This document shows, piece after piece, positions 18,227 to 27,779 of a DNA stretch of 64,000 bases (position 1 is its first letter; every line of letters starts with the position of its first letter). A program made the translations under genes and the position numbers. Under the pieces are notes generated by a model, which was not told where the DNA came from, did no database searches, and saw nothing but the letters and a program-made list of their open reading frames with translations. This DNA is from Arthrobacter sp. FB24 (GTDB lineage Bacteria; Actinomycetota; Actinomycetes; Actinomycetales; Micrococcaceae), in NCBI RefSeq assembly GCF_000196235.1, contig NC_008541.1:1302001-1366000 (forward strand), read 5' to 3'.

Positions 18227-19381
18227 GTGGTCAAGTTCTTCACTTCGGACGGTAAGTTCAGTTTCGTCAAGGTCGGTGCCCAGCTGGTTGTGCTCTCTGC
18301 ACTCGTGCTGGGCCTGGTGGCCTTCGTAGGCAACAACAAAACAGTCACCCTGAATGTGGACGGGAAAGTCAGCTCCGTCCAGACGTTCGGCGGGACGGTA
18401 GGCCAAGTGGTCAAAAGTGCCAAGGTGGAGCTGCAGGCCGCGGACCGGGTTTCCCCGTCGGCGGACGCCCGCGTGGAGGATGGCTCGGTCATCAACGTCA
18501 ATCTCGCCAAGGCAGTGAAGATCAGCCTCGACGGCGCTGAGAAGACGATCAACACAACCTCTGCCAACGTCGAAGGACTGGTCACCGAACTCGGCGTTGC
18601 CAGTGCCTCGGAAGTCTCCGCGCCAAAGGACGCCCAGCTGGCCGTCTCCGGTTCGTTTGTGGCCATCTCCACGCCCAAGACCGTCAGCATCCTGGCGGAC
18701 GGCAAGGCGTCGAAGACAACCACCACGGCTTCAACCGTGGCGGAGGTCCTCAAGGACGCCGGAGTGACCGTGGGTGCCGGTGACCGGCTTTCCCAGCCGC
18801 GCAACGCGCACGTCGTCAATGACATGGCGATCAAGGTCTCCCGGGTGGATTCCTCCAAGACTGCCGCAACCTCCGAAGAGGTTCCCTTCGAGACCCTGAG
18901 TTCCGAAAGCGCCGACCTGTTCGTCGGCGAGAAGAAGGTCACCCAGGCCGGTGTCCCCGGCAAGGTGGACAAGAACTTCAAGCTGGTGCTGGTGGATGGC
19001 CGGGAAGCCTCCCGGACCCTCGTCTCCGAGACCGTCTCCGTCCAGCCGGTGACTGAAAAGGTCTCGGTCGGGACCAAGGAAAAGCCCAAGGCCGAAGCTG
19101 CCGGTGCGAACACCGGTGCAGCCGCCCCCGCCATGATGAATGAAGCCATGTGGGACAAGATCGCGCAGTGCGAATCCACCGGCAACTGGTCCATCAACTC
19201 CGGCAACGGCTACTACGGCGGTCTGCAGTTCGACATCCAGACCTGGCTCGGTGCCGGAGGCGGCGCCTACGCTCCCAACGCCAGCCTTGCCACCAAGGCC
19301 CAGCAGATCGACATCGCCAACCGCGTTTACGCGCAGCGCGGCCTCTCCCCCTGGGGCTGCGGCTGGGCAGCGACCAGCTAA
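18227..19381 (+). CDS. rpfB: Resuscitation-promoting factor (RpfB-type transglycosylase)
   Basis: A 384-residue muralytic growth factor. A membrane-spanning or signal helix (about residues 15-35) is followed by three DUF348 repeats, a G5 domain, and a C-terminal Rpf domain of ~80 residues beginning MNEAMWDKIAQCESTGNW, with the catalytic Glu beside a conserved Cys. The product cleaves peptidoglycan and helps dormant cells regrow. I favour GTG 18227, which gives the short VVKFFTSDGKFS N-terminus; ATG 18164 and 18203 are open in frame but add an unlikely Arg/hydrophobic leader. The ribosome-binding site is weak. Confidence 0.92.
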   Translation: MVKFFTSDGKFSFVKVGAQLVVLSALVLGLVAFVGNNKTVTLNVDGKVSSVQTFGGTVGQVVKSAKVELQAADRVSPSADARVEDGSVINVNLAKAVKISLDGAEKTINTTSANVEGLVTELGVASASEVSAPKDAQLAVSGSFVAISTPKTVSILADGKASKTTTTASTVAEVLKDAGVTVGAGDRLSQPRNAHVVNDMAIKVSRVDSSKTAATSEEVPFETLSSESADLFVGEKKVTQAGVPGKVDKNFKLVLVDGREASRTLVSETVSVQPVTEKVSVGTKEKPKAEAAGANTGAAAPAMMNEAMWDKIAQCESTGNWSINSGNGYYGGLQFDIQTWLGAGGGAYAPNASLATKAQQIDIANRVYAQRGLSPWGCGWAATS

Positions 19382-19450
19382 CGGTCTTTACAGCGAGCAG
19401 TTCCTCCCGCTAACAGCCGAGGTGGTTGACCACCGCCGCAGGCGGAGTGT

Positions 19451-19483
19451 AGGCCGGGTCCGGATTACCGGACCCGGCCTTTG
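19451..19483 (+). terminator. Rho-independent terminator after rpf
   Basis: A perfect 13-bp stem (AGGCCGGGTCCGG / CCGGACCCGGCCT) with an ATTA loop and a short TTT tail, 70 nt after the rpf stop. Confidence 0.88.
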
Positions 19484-19558
19484 CCGTACCCCGCCCCGGC
19501 TCTGGTCAGGGCGCTTCACAGGCGCCGCCGCGGAAGGCCAACGGGATAGGATACCTAG

Positions 19559-20446
19559 GTGACTAAACCGATCCCCGCCGCCTCCGGCACCGCGCCCGCA
19601 GCACTGTTTGGCGCCTCCGATGTCCGCCGGCTCGCCGAGGAGATCGGAGTCCGTCCCACGAAGACACTGGGCCAGAACTTCGTCATCGATGGCAATACCA
19701 TCCGCCGGATCGTGGCCGCCGCGGACATCCACGCCGATGAGACCGTCCTGGAGGTCGGTCCGGGACTGGGTTCGCTGACGCTGGGATTGCTGGACGCCGC
19801 AAAGTCCGTGGTCGCCGTCGAAATCGATCCGGTCCTTGCCGCCAAGCTCCCGGGTACTGTGCAGCAATGGCGGCCCGGCGCCGCCAAGGATTTCCATCTG
19901 GTGCTGGCGGATGCCATGAAGGTCACTGAACTGCCCGTGGAACCGACCGCCCTCGTGGCAAACCTCCCGTACAACGTGGCGGTGCCGGTAGTGCTCCATC
20001 TCCTGCAGCACTTCCCGAGCCTGCGGCACGGACTGGTGATGGTGCAGGACGAGGTGGCGGACCGGCTTGCCGCCGGCCCCGGCTCCAAGACCTACGGCGT
20101 GCCCTCGGTGAAGGCAGCCTGGTACAGCAGCATGCGCAAGGCCGGCGTGATCGGCATGAACGTCTTTTGGCCGGCACCCAAGATCCACTCGGGCCTAGTT
20201 GCCTTCACCCGCCGTGAGCCGCCGGTTACTTCGGCAACCCGCGAACAGGTTTTCGCCGTCATCGACGCCGCTTTCGCCCAGCGCAGGAAGACCCTGAGGG
20301 CTGCCCTGGCAGGATGGGCCGGAAGCGCCGCGGAGGCCGAACAGTGCCTGCTGGCTGCGGGCGTGGATCCCACCGCCCGTGGTGAAGTGATCGATATCGC
20401 AGCGTTCGCACGGATAGCCGAAGCCCGCCAGGACCGGCAGGCTTGA
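19559..20446 (+). CDS. rsmA: 16S rRNA (adenine(1518)-N(6)/adenine(1519)-N(6))-dimethyltransferase
   Basis: KsgA/RsmA, 295 residues. It dimethylates two adjacent adenines near the 3' end of 16S rRNA during small-subunit assembly. Seen: [10 protein letters not shown], the SAM-binding [14 protein letters not shown], the acidic VAVEID, and the catalytic NLPYNV motif. The C-terminal helical domain is complete. It starts at GTG 19559 and lies between the rpf terminator and ispE, in the conserved order. Confidence 0.96.
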   Translation: MTKPIPAASGTAPAALFGASDVRRLAEEIGVRPTKTLGQNFVIDGNTIRRIVAAADIHADETVLEVGPGLGSLTLGLLDAAKSVVAVEIDPVLAAKLPGTVQQWRPGAAKDFHLVLADAMKVTELPVEPTALVANLPYNVAVPVVLHLLQHFPSLRHGLVMVQDEVADRLAAGPGSKTYGVPSVKAAWYSSMRKAGVIGMNVFWPAPKIHSGLVAFTRREPPVTSATREQVFAVIDAAFAQRRKTLRAALAGWAGSAAEAEQCLLAAGVDPTARGEVIDIAAFARIAEARQDRQA

Positions 20447-20527
20447 GGCTGGGGCCGCTGCCGTTCGCGGTGACGCCTTGAGCGCGCATGCTTGGAGCCT
20501 GACGCTGCCATGCCATAGCTTGGACTC

Positions 20528-21490
20528 ATGAACGCAGTGAGAGGGCGCTTTGCCGCGAGGACGGTCCGGGTCAAGGCTCCCGGCAAAATCAACGTCTCGC
20601 TGGATGTAGGCCCGCTGCGTGAGGACGGCTACCATTCCGTGGCCAGCGTCTACCTGGCGGTGTCCCTGTACGAGGAAGTCGCCGCCACCAGCACTGCCAC
20701 GGAAGGGATCACGGTCAGCATCAGTCCGGCCAGCACACTGGACCTTTCCGACGTGGACATCCCGCTGGACGAACGGAACCTGGCCTACAAGGCGGCCGCC
20801 ATCATGGCCGACGTCTCCGAGCACTCAACGGGCGTCCATCTGGAAATCACCAAGCGGGTCCCGGTGGCCGGCGGCATGGGCGGAGGTTCAGCCGACGCGG
20901 CAGCCACTCTGCTCGCCTGCGACGCCCTCTGGAACAGCGGGCTGTCCCGCGACGAGCTCGCCCACTTGGCCGCAGAGCTCGGCGCGGACGTACCGTTTGC
21001 GCTCCTTGGGGGCACCGCCGTCGGACTGGGCGTGGGTGATGAGTTGTCGCCGGCGCTGGCGAAGGCACAGATGGACTGGGTGCTGGTCACTGCGGACTAC
21101 GGGCTGTCCACGCCGGAGGTCTTCCGGACCCTGGACCGGCTCCGCCTCGCCGAAGGTCTCACAGTGGACGAACCCGCCGCCGTCGATCCAAAGATCCTGC
21201 AGGCGCTGCGCAGCGGCGACGCCGACGCCCTCAGCCGCGTCCTGGTCAACGACCTCCAGCGCGCCTCCATTGAGCTTGCGCCGGGGCTGCGCGATACCCT
21301 TGGACTTGGCGAATCGTGCGGAGCCATCGCCGGGCTAGTGTCAGGCTCAGGCCCCACGGTGGCTCTGCTCACCCACAGTCCTGAGGCGGCAGCCGGCCTT
21401 GCGGAAGACCTCGGCCATCACGGCCTCAATGCCCTGGCCGTCCACGGTCCGGTGCCCGGAGCGCGCATCATCTCCGATACGCTCCTTTAG
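20528..21490 (+). CDS. ispE: 4-diphosphocytidyl-2-C-methyl-D-erythritol kinase
   Basis: A 320-residue GHMP kinase of the MEP isoprenoid pathway, phosphorylating CDP-ME. Seen: APGKINVSLDVG at the N-terminus, the ATP-binding loop PVAGGMGGGSADAAA, the ADVPFALLGG block, and VSGSGPTV near the C-terminus. Its place after rsmA is conserved in Actinobacteria. It shows that this organism uses the MEP route. Confidence 0.95.
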   Translation: MNAVRGRFAARTVRVKAPGKINVSLDVGPLREDGYHSVASVYLAVSLYEEVAATSTATEGITVSISPASTLDLSDVDIPLDERNLAYKAAAIMADVSEHSTGVHLEITKRVPVAGGMGGGSADAAATLLACDALWNSGLSRDELAHLAAELGADVPFALLGGTAVGLGVGDELSPALAKAQMDWVLVTADYGLSTPEVFRTLDRLRLAEGLTVDEPAAVDPKILQALRSGDADALSRVLVNDLQRASIELAPGLRDTLGLGESCGAIAGLVSGSGPTVALLTHSPEAAAGLAEDLGHHGLNALAVHGPVPGARIISDTLL

Positions 21491-21528
21491 TACTTTTAAC
21501 GAATTTCCACCGAAGAAAGCAGTTCCCA

Positions 21529-23355
21529 GTGGCTCACCTGCTCGGCGGCGAGAACCTCACGGTCTCGTATGCAACCCGCACCGTCCTCGACGGCGTTACC
21601 CTCGGCCTTGAGGAGGGCGACCGGATCGGTATGGTGGGCCGCAACGGCGACGGCAAGTCCACCCTCATGCGCTTGCTGGCGATGCGCGCCACCCCTGATT
21701 CGGGGCGGGTGACCAAGCGCAGCGAGGTCAACATCGGTTACCTCGACCAGAGCGACGTGCTCGACGGCGACCTGACGGTTGGTGCCGCCATCGTTGGCGA
21801 CCAGGCGGACTACGAATGGGCCCGCAACCCGCAGATCCGCGAGGTCATGGGCGGCCTGGTATCCGACGTCGACTGGCACGCGAACGTGCACGCGCTGTCC
21901 GGCGGGCAGAAACGCCGCGTTGCGCTGGCGAAGCTGCTGATCGAAGACCATGACGTCATCATGCTCGATGAGCCCACCAACCACCTCGACGTCGAAGGCG
22001 TCGCCTGGCTGTCCCGCCACCTGAAGACCCGCTGGCGGCCCAACCAGGGCGCCTTCCTGGTGGTCACCCACGACCGCTGGTTCCTCGACGAAGTCTGCAA
22101 CAAGACCTGGGAAATCCACGACGGAATCATGGACCCGTTCGAAGGCGGCTACGCGGCCTACGTCCTGGCCCGTGCCGAACGGGACCGCTCGGCGTCCGTG
22201 ATGGAAGGCAAACGCCAGCAGCTCGTCAAAAAGGAGCTCGCCTGGCTGCGCCGCGGTGCCCCGGCACGGACGGCCAAACCGAAGTTCCGCATCGAAGCAG
22301 CCAACGCGCTGATCGCCGACGTCCCGGAACCGCGTGATTCGATGGCGCTGAGCAAGATGGCCACCGCGCGCCTCGGCAAGGACGTGTTGGACCTTGAACA
22401 CGTTTCGCTGGACTTCCTTGGCGGCGCGCCCGGGCAGAAACTCTTCGACAACATCACCCTGCGGCTCGCGCCGGGGGAGCGGCTCGGGCTGGTCGGCGTC
22501 AACGGCGCCGGCAAGACCACCCTGCTGAAGCTCCTCAACGGCGAAATCCAGCCCACCTCGGGCAAGCTCAAGCGCGGCAAGACGGTTGTCACCGCTGTTC
22601 TGACCCAGGAGGTCAAGGAGCTGGACGACGTCAAGGACCTGCGCGTCATCGAAGTGATCGAGCGCGAAAAGCGGTCCTTCAACGTTGGCGGCAAGGAATT
22701 CAGTGCCGGCCAGCTGGTGGAACAGCTCGGCTTCACCAACGAGAAGCAATGGACCCCGGTCAAGGACCTCTCAGGTGGCGAACGCCGCCGCCTCCAGCTC
22801 CTGCGCCTGCTCGTGGGCGAGCCCAACGTGCTGATGCTCGATGAGCCCACCAACGACCTCGATACCGACACCCTAGCCGCCGTCGAAGACGTCCTGGACG
22901 GCTGGCCGGGCACGCTCGTTGTGGTGAGCCACGACCGCTACCTGCTGGAGCGCGTCACCGACCACCAGATGGCGCTGCTGGGCGACGGCAAGATCCGGGC
23001 GCTGCCCCGCGGCGTCGACCAGTACCTGGAACTGCGGGAAGCGGCCCTGGCCGGTTCCACCATCACCGGCGGCGGCAACCCCGTCACCGCCGCCAGCGGC
23101 AGTGCAGCCCCCGCCACCAGCGGCCCGTCCGAGGCCGAGAAGCGGGACGCCCGCAAGGCTAAGAACCGGATTGACCGCCAGCTGGGCAAGCTGACGCAGC
23201 AGGAAGAAAAAATCCACGCCCAGATGGTCAAGAGCACGTCCGACAACGACTTCGACGCCATGGCCGAACTCAACAAGAAGCTCAAGACCCTGGCCGAAGA
23301 ACGCGAAGCCCTGGAACTCGAATGGCTCGAAGCCCTGGAAGTCCTCGGGGAGTAG
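21529..23355 (+). CDS. ABC-F family ATP-binding protein (Uup-like)
   Basis: A 608-residue soluble ABC-F ATPase with two nucleotide-binding domains in tandem. Domain 1 has GRNGDGKST, LSGGQKRR and LDEPTNHLD; domain 2 has GVNGAGKTT, LSGGERRR and LDEPTNDLD. The C-terminal ~80 residues form a charged coiled coil, as in Uup-type proteins. ABC-F proteins act on ribosomes. It starts at GTG 21529, 38 nt after ispE, so the two may be co-transcribed. Confidence 0.93.
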   Translation: MAHLLGGENLTVSYATRTVLDGVTLGLEEGDRIGMVGRNGDGKSTLMRLLAMRATPDSGRVTKRSEVNIGYLDQSDVLDGDLTVGAAIVGDQADYEWARNPQIREVMGGLVSDVDWHANVHALSGGQKRRVALAKLLIEDHDVIMLDEPTNHLDVEGVAWLSRHLKTRWRPNQGAFLVVTHDRWFLDEVCNKTWEIHDGIMDPFEGGYAAYVLARAERDRSASVMEGKRQQLVKKELAWLRRGAPARTAKPKFRIEAANALIADVPEPRDSMALSKMATARLGKDVLDLEHVSLDFLGGAPGQKLFDNITLRLAPGERLGLVGVNGAGKTTLLKLLNGEIQPTSGKLKRGKTVVTAVLTQEVKELDDVKDLRVIEVIEREKRSFNVGGKEFSAGQLVEQLGFTNEKQWTPVKDLSGGERRRLQLLRLLVGEPNVLMLDEPTNDLDTDTLAAVEDVLDGWPGTLVVVSHDRYLLERVTDHQMALLGDGKIRALPRGVDQYLELREAALAGSTITGGGNPVTAASGSAAPATSGPSEAEKRDARKAKNRIDRQLGKLTQQEEKIHAQMVKSTSDNDFDAMAELNKKLKTLAEEREALELEWLEALEVLGE

Positions 23356-23371
23356 CAGCCGGGCAGTAAAC

Positions 23372-24058
23372 CTAGTCCTCGCTGCGAAGCTCCGGGTCCT
23401 TCTGCAGGCCCGTGAGACCGTTCCAGGCGAGGTTCACCAGGTGGGCGGCCACGGCGCGTTTGTCCGGGGTCCTGCTGTCCAGCCACCACTGGCCCGTCAT
23501 GGCCACCATGCCCACGAGCATCTGCGCGTACATGGCGCCGTCGGCCGCACTGAAACCGCGGCGGGCGAACTCGTCGGACAGGATGTGCTCCACCCGGGCA
23601 GTCACGTGGGAGAGCAAGGTGGAAAACGCGCCTTCGGGCTGGGACGGCGGGGCGTCACGCATGAGGATCCGGAACCCGTCGGTGCGTTCCTCGATGTAGG
23701 TCAGCAGGGCCAGTGCGGCGCGCTCCACCTGGACCCGCGGCTTGGCTTCGTCCGTGAGGGCGTCGTTGATGGCTGCCAGCAGGATTCGGAACTCGTACTC
23801 CACCACCTGGGTGTAGAGGCCTTCCTTGGACCCGAAGTGCTCATAGATCACGGGTTTCGACACACCGGCAGCAGCGGCGACCTCTTCGATCGTGGTGCCG
23901 TCAAGGCCCCTGATGGCGAAAAGCCCGCGTCCGATGTCGATCAGCTGTGAGCGCCGCTGCGCCCCGGTCATCCGGGCCCTGGGCACGTACCCTGGAGCCC
24001 TGACGGGCCTGCCTGGATGGTTTCCCGCACCATCGGGCGCACCGTTGATCTTGCTCAC
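23372..24058 (-). CDS. TetR family transcriptional regulator
   Basis: A 228-residue repressor-type protein. The HTH is near the N-terminus (GLFAIRGLDGTTIEEVAAAAGVSKPVIYEHFGSK, split here only by reading order). The C-terminal ligand-binding domain is helical. It converges on the ABC-F gene with a 16-nt gap and is divergent from tRNA-Gln/glmU. A TetR regulator beside glmU-prs is also found in Mycobacterium (Rv1019). The ligand and targets are unknown. Confidence 0.9.
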   Translation of the reverse strand: MSKINGAPDGAGNHPGRPVRAPGYVPRARMTGAQRRSQLIDIGRGLFAIRGLDGTTIEEVAAAAGVSKPVIYEHFGSKEGLYTQVVEYEFRILLAAINDALTDEAKPRVQVERAALALLTYIEERTDGFRILMRDAPPSQPEGAFSTLLSHVTARVEHILSDEFARRGFSAADGAMYAQMLVGMVAMTGQWWLDSRTPDKRAVAAHLVNLAWNGLTGLQKDPELRSED

Positions 24059-24163
24059 CGTCCAATCATGCCTTAATGGACGCTGGGACTACCGAGTCGC
24101 ACGTGCGCCAACCTTCGTGGCAGAATTGGTTCTCGTGCCGCCGGGCTAAGGGCCCGGGCACGG

Positions 24164-24235
24164 TCCGCTCTGGTGTAATGGCAGCACCCCGGCCTTTGGA
24201 GCCGTGGAGTATAGGTTCGAATCCTATGGGCGGAA
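24164..24235 (+). tRNA. tRNA-Gln (anticodon TTG)
   Basis: A cloverleaf folds by eye. The acceptor arms TCCGCTC and GGGCGGA pair over 7 bp with one G-T pair. The D stem is GTGT/GCAC and the T arm ATAGG-TTCGAAT-CCTAT. The anticodon loop CTTTGGA places TTG at 34-36, reading CAA (Gln). One anticodon-stem pair (27-43) is a C-T mismatch. The discriminator is A and the CCA end is not encoded. Confidence 0.92.
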
Positions 24236-24328
24236 CAGCCGCTGTGGACGGGTCCTGCATCCGGAACAGGCAGGCGAAGGTGTGAAAGTGCGCGCAACTG
24301 AGATCCACCAAGCAAGGAGAGCCTGTAC

Positions 24329-25855
24329 GTGAGCCCCGAGACAACCGGCCCCGCTGCCGTCATCGTCCTAGCTGCAGGTGCCGGCACCCGGATGAAGTCG
24401 CGTACCCCCAAGATCCTCCATGAAATCGGCGGCCTGTCGCTTGTGGGCCATGCCCTGCGTGCCGCCCGCACCATCGATCCCCGGCAGCTGGCAATTGTCG
24501 TCCGGCACGAACGCGACCTCGTGGCAGCCCACGTGTCCGGGCTCGATCCGGCAGCCCTGATAGTGGACCAGGACGAAGTGCCCGGCACCGGCCGCGCGGT
24601 GCAGGCGGCACTGGAGGCCCTCGACGCCAAAGGTCCGCTGAGCGGCACAGTTGTGGTTACCTACGGAGACGTTCCGTTGCTCTCGGCGGAACTGCTTGCC
24701 GAACTGGTGCTGATCCACGAACACGAACGCAACGCAGTCACCGTCCTGACAGCAGTCCTGGACGATGCCGCAGGCTATGGCCGTATCCTCCGTGCGGCGG
24801 ACGGCACCGTTACGGGCATCCGCGAGCACAAGGACGCCTCGGACGAGGAACGTGAAATTCGGGAAATCAACTCCGGGATCTACGCCTTCGACGCCGCCAT
24901 CCTTCGCGATGCACTGGCGCACGTCACCACGGATAACGCGCAGGGCGAGATGTACCTCACCGATGTCCTGGGACTTGCGCGCACGGCCGGCGGACGCGTA
25001 GCCGCAGTGGTTACCAACGACCGCTGGCAGGTGGAAGGCGCCAACGACCGTGTGCAGCTCTCCGCGCTGGGAGCCGAACACAACCGCCGAACTGTCGAAG
25101 CCTGGATGCGCTCCGGCGTTACGGTGGTGGACCCAGCCACCACGTGGATCGACTCCACGGTGAACCTGGCAGAGGACGTCCGGATCCTGCCCAACACCCA
25201 GCTGCACGGTTCCACCACGGTGGCGAGGGACGCCGTCGTCGGCCCTGACACGACGCTGACCGACGTCACCATTGGCGAAGGCGCCAAAGTGACCCGGACG
25301 CACGGCTCCGGCGCCACGATCGGCGCGAACGCCAGCGTCGGCCCGTTTACCTACCTCCGCCCGGGAACAGTGCTGGGGGAGACGGGCAAGATCGGCGCCT
25401 TCTACGAGACGAAGAACGTGAAGATCGGCCGCGGCTCGAAGCTGTCGCACCTCGGCTACGCCGGCGATGCGGAGATCGGCGAGGACACCAATATCGGCTG
25501 CGGCAACATCACCGCCAACTACGACGGCGAGAACAAGCACCGCACCGTGATCGGCTCGGGCGTGCGCACGGGTTCCAACACGGTCTTCGTGGCTCCGGTC
25601 CAGGTGGGCGACGGCGCCTACAGCGGGGCCGGTGCCGTGATCCGCCAGGACGTGCCCGCCGGCGCGCTGGCAATCTCGGTGGCCAAGCAGCGGAACGCCG
25701 AAGGCTGGGTCATCTCGCACCGGCCCGGCTCCATCTCAGCAGTACTGGCCGAAGCCGCGGGGGCTACGGCGCCGGCCAGCGAAACAGCAGCGGCCCAGCC
25801 GCCCCAGGATTCCTCAAGCACCCCGGCACCTACAGAAGAGGGCAAGCAATCATGA
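24329..25855 (+). CDS. glmU: Bifunctional UDP-N-acetylglucosamine diphosphorylase / glucosamine-1-phosphate N-acetyltransferase
   Basis: A 508-residue enzyme making UDP-GlcNAc in two steps. The N-terminal uridylyltransferase has LAAGAGTRMKS, GTGRAVQ and TYGDVPLL. The C-terminal left-handed beta-helix acetyltransferase shows hexapeptide repeats and NIGCGNITANYDG. The last ~50 residues are an Ala/Pro/Ser-rich tail. The stop overlaps the prs start by 4 nt. Its product is the likely precursor for the GlcNAc-type sugars handled by the polysaccharide cluster 15 kb downstream (inference). Confidence 0.96.
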   Translation: MSPETTGPAAVIVLAAGAGTRMKSRTPKILHEIGGLSLVGHALRAARTIDPRQLAIVVRHERDLVAAHVSGLDPAALIVDQDEVPGTGRAVQAALEALDAKGPLSGTVVVTYGDVPLLSAELLAELVLIHEHERNAVTVLTAVLDDAAGYGRILRAADGTVTGIREHKDASDEEREIREINSGIYAFDAAILRDALAHVTTDNAQGEMYLTDVLGLARTAGGRVAAVVTNDRWQVEGANDRVQLSALGAEHNRRTVEAWMRSGVTVVDPATTWIDSTVNLAEDVRILPNTQLHGSTTVARDAVVGPDTTLTDVTIGEGAKVTRTHGSGATIGANASVGPFTYLRPGTVLGETGKIGAFYETKNVKIGRGSKLSHLGYAGDAEIGEDTNIGCGNITANYDGENKHRTVIGSGVRTGSNTVFVAPVQVGDGAYSGAGAVIRQDVPAGALAISVAKQRNAEGWVISHRPGSISAVLAEAAGATAPASETAAAQPPQDSSSTPAPTEEGKQS

Positions 25856-26832
25856 CCGAAATTACGGCACGCGGCGAGAAGAAACTGGTTCTCGCTGCTG
25901 GGCGGGCACACCCCGAGCTTGCGCGGGAGATCGCCAAGGAGCTGGGCACTGAACTGTTGCCGGTGGATGCCTACGATTTTGCGAACGGGGAAATCTACGT
26001 GCGCGCCGGGGAGAGCGTCCGCGGCACCGACGCCTTCGTCATCCAGGCGCACCCGGCCCCGCTGAACAACCACCTCATGGAGCAGCTGATCATGATTGAT
26101 TCGCTGAAGCGGGCATCCGCCAAGCGCATCACCGTGGTTTCGCCGTTCTACCCCTACTCCCGCCAGGACAAGAAGGGCCGCGGCCGCGAGCCGATCTCCG
26201 CACGTCTGGTGGCTGATCTGTACAAGACCGCCGGCGCGGACCGCATCATGAGCGTTGACCTGCACACCTCGCAGATCCAGGGATTCTTCGACGGCCCGGT
26301 GGACCACCTCATGGCCATCCCGCTGCTGGCTGACTATATCCGCACCCGGGTTGCAGCGGACAACATCACCGTCGTTTCGCCGGACACCGGCCGCGTCCGT
26401 GTGGCCGAACAGTGGGCCGAGCGCCTCGGCGGGGCTCCGTTGGCGTTCGTTCACAAGAGCCGGGACCTCACCGTTCCGAACCAGGCTGTGTCCAAGACCG
26501 TGGTTGGCCAGATCGAGGGCCGCACGTGCGTCCTGATCGACGACATGATCGACACCGGCGGAACCATTTCCGGTGCCGTCCAGGTGCTGAAGAACGCCGG
26601 TGCCAAGGACGTCATCATTGCGGCCACCCATGCTGTGTTCTCCGATCCCGCAGCCCGCCGGCTGTCCGAGTCGGGTGCCCGCGAAGTGGTGGTCACCGAC
26701 ACGCTGCCGATTCCGGCCGACAAGCGCTTCCCGCAGCTGACCGTGCTGTCTATCGCACCGTTGATTGCCCGCGCCATCCGTGAAGTGTTCGACGACGGCT
26801 CCGTCACCAGCTTGTTCGACGGCAACGCCTAA
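25852..26832 (+). CDS. prs: Ribose-phosphate pyrophosphokinase
   Basis: PRPP synthase, 326 residues, converting ribose 5-phosphate and ATP to PRPP. Seen: the SPFYPYSRQDKK loop, DLHTSQIQGFFDGPVDHL, and the PRPP-binding loop VLIDDMIDTGGTISG. It overlaps glmU by ATGA, so the two genes are translationally coupled, an arrangement common in Actinobacteria. Confidence 0.96.
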   Translation: MTEITARGEKKLVLAAGRAHPELAREIAKELGTELLPVDAYDFANGEIYVRAGESVRGTDAFVIQAHPAPLNNHLMEQLIMIDSLKRASAKRITVVSPFYPYSRQDKKGRGREPISARLVADLYKTAGADRIMSVDLHTSQIQGFFDGPVDHLMAIPLLADYIRTRVAADNITVVSPDTGRVRVAEQWAERLGGAPLAFVHKSRDLTVPNQAVSKTVVGQIEGRTCVLIDDMIDTGGTISGAVQVLKNAGAKDVIIAATHAVFSDPAARRLSESGAREVVVTDTLPIPADKRFPQLTVLSIAPLIARAIREVFDDGSVTSLFDGNA

Positions 26833-26855
26833 GCGTCCTGACCTCTGAGCCCCCG

Positions 26856-26891
26856 GCGTTGGGCCCCGTTTTCAGTAAGCGGGCCCAACGC
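26856..26891 (+). terminator. Hairpin after prs
   Basis: An 11-bp inverted repeat (GCGTTGGGCCC / GGGCCCAACGC) with a 14-nt loop follows the prs stop by 23 nt. It has no T-run. A TAAGCT -10-like box (26895-26900) lies just after it and may start rplY transcription, giving a leader of ~180 nt in which I recognise no known element. Confidence 0.6.
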
Positions 26892-27089
26892 TGGTAAGCT
26901 GGTCCACGATACCTTGGCGAGGGAGAGCACTGGAAAGCCGTTTCTACGGGCAACCGGTGTGCAGGTCTCCGTTATCGACTGGGTCTGAATCTCCCTTCTT
27001 GAAGGGCCGGCCACGGGCCGCCCGGCGTTGAAGGTCGCAAACAGACCTCCGCCCTTGCTGAACACCGTTTAGATTTCAAGGAGATATTC

Positions 27090-27689
27090 ATGTCTGAGCA
27101 GAAGCTCGCAGCAGAAGTACGCACCGAATTCGGCAAGGGCTTCGCCCGCCGCGCACGTATGGCCAACCTCATCCCGGCCGTCATCTACGGCCACGGCGCA
27201 GAGCCCATCCACATCACCCTGCCGGCCAAGGCAACCACGCTGGCCGTCCGCGTTGCCAACGCCCTGCTGACCCTGGACATCAACGGCGAACAGCACCTCG
27301 CGCTCGTCAAGGACATCCAGCGCGACCCGATCAAGCAGATCATCGAGCACCTTGACCTGCTGACCGTCCGCACGGGCGAGAAGGTCACCGTGGACGTTCC
27401 CGTCCACGTCACCGGCGAACTTGCTCCGGGCAACGTCTACAACCAGGAAATGACCGTTGTTTCCCTGGAAGCCGAGGCAACGCACCTGCCCACCGCCGTC
27501 GAGGTCAGCATCGAAGGCCGCGCCGCCGGCGAGCACATCCACGCTTCGGACCTGGTCCTGCCGAAGGGCTCTGTCCTGCTGGCTGACCCCGAGTCCCTGG
27601 TCGTCAACATCTCCGAGGCCACCGAGGTCACCGAGGAAGAGGCTTCCGAAGGCGCCACCTCTGAGGCATCCGAGGCTTCCGCCGAGTAA
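27090..27689 (+). CDS. rplY: 50S ribosomal protein L25/general stress protein Ctc
   Basis: A 199-residue CTC-type L25 that binds 5S rRNA. The N-terminal L25 domain (residues 1-95) includes EVRTEFGKGFARRAR and IPAVIYGHG. A C-terminal beta domain follows, then an acidic Glu/Ala/Ser tail from about residue 180. ATG 27090 follows AAGGAG. The order prs-rplY-pth is conserved in Actinobacteria. Confidence 0.95.
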   Translation: MSEQKLAAEVRTEFGKGFARRARMANLIPAVIYGHGAEPIHITLPAKATTLAVRVANALLTLDINGEQHLALVKDIQRDPIKQIIEHLDLLTVRTGEKVTVDVPVHVTGELAPGNVYNQEMTVVSLEAEATHLPTAVEVSIEGRAAGEHIHASDLVLPKGSVLLADPESLVVNISEATEVTEEEASEGATSEASEASAE

Positions 27690-27708
27690 TTCCGGCAGCC
27701 CGTTTCCC

Positions 27709-27738
27709 GTGGCCGGGTCCCCGTCGGGGCCCGGCCAC
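27709..27738 (+). terminator. Hairpin between rplY and pth
   Basis: Arms GTGGCCGGG and CCCGGCCAC (9 bp) enclose an inner CCCC/GGGG stem. It lies 20 nt after the rplY stop, with no long T-run. Confidence 0.6.
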
Positions 27739-27779
27739 TGCCGTTAATAGCCCACTTGTATTAACCCTAGGATTGACGC

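Noticed and set aside
18012..18227. c-di-AMP (ydaO) riboswitch before rpf
   Set aside because: Known for some actinobacterial rpf genes, but I could not find its conserved blocks here. A covariance search would settle it.
26901..27089. Structured leader or riboswitch before rplY
   Set aside because: There are short complementary GC words, but none forms a recognisable known element.
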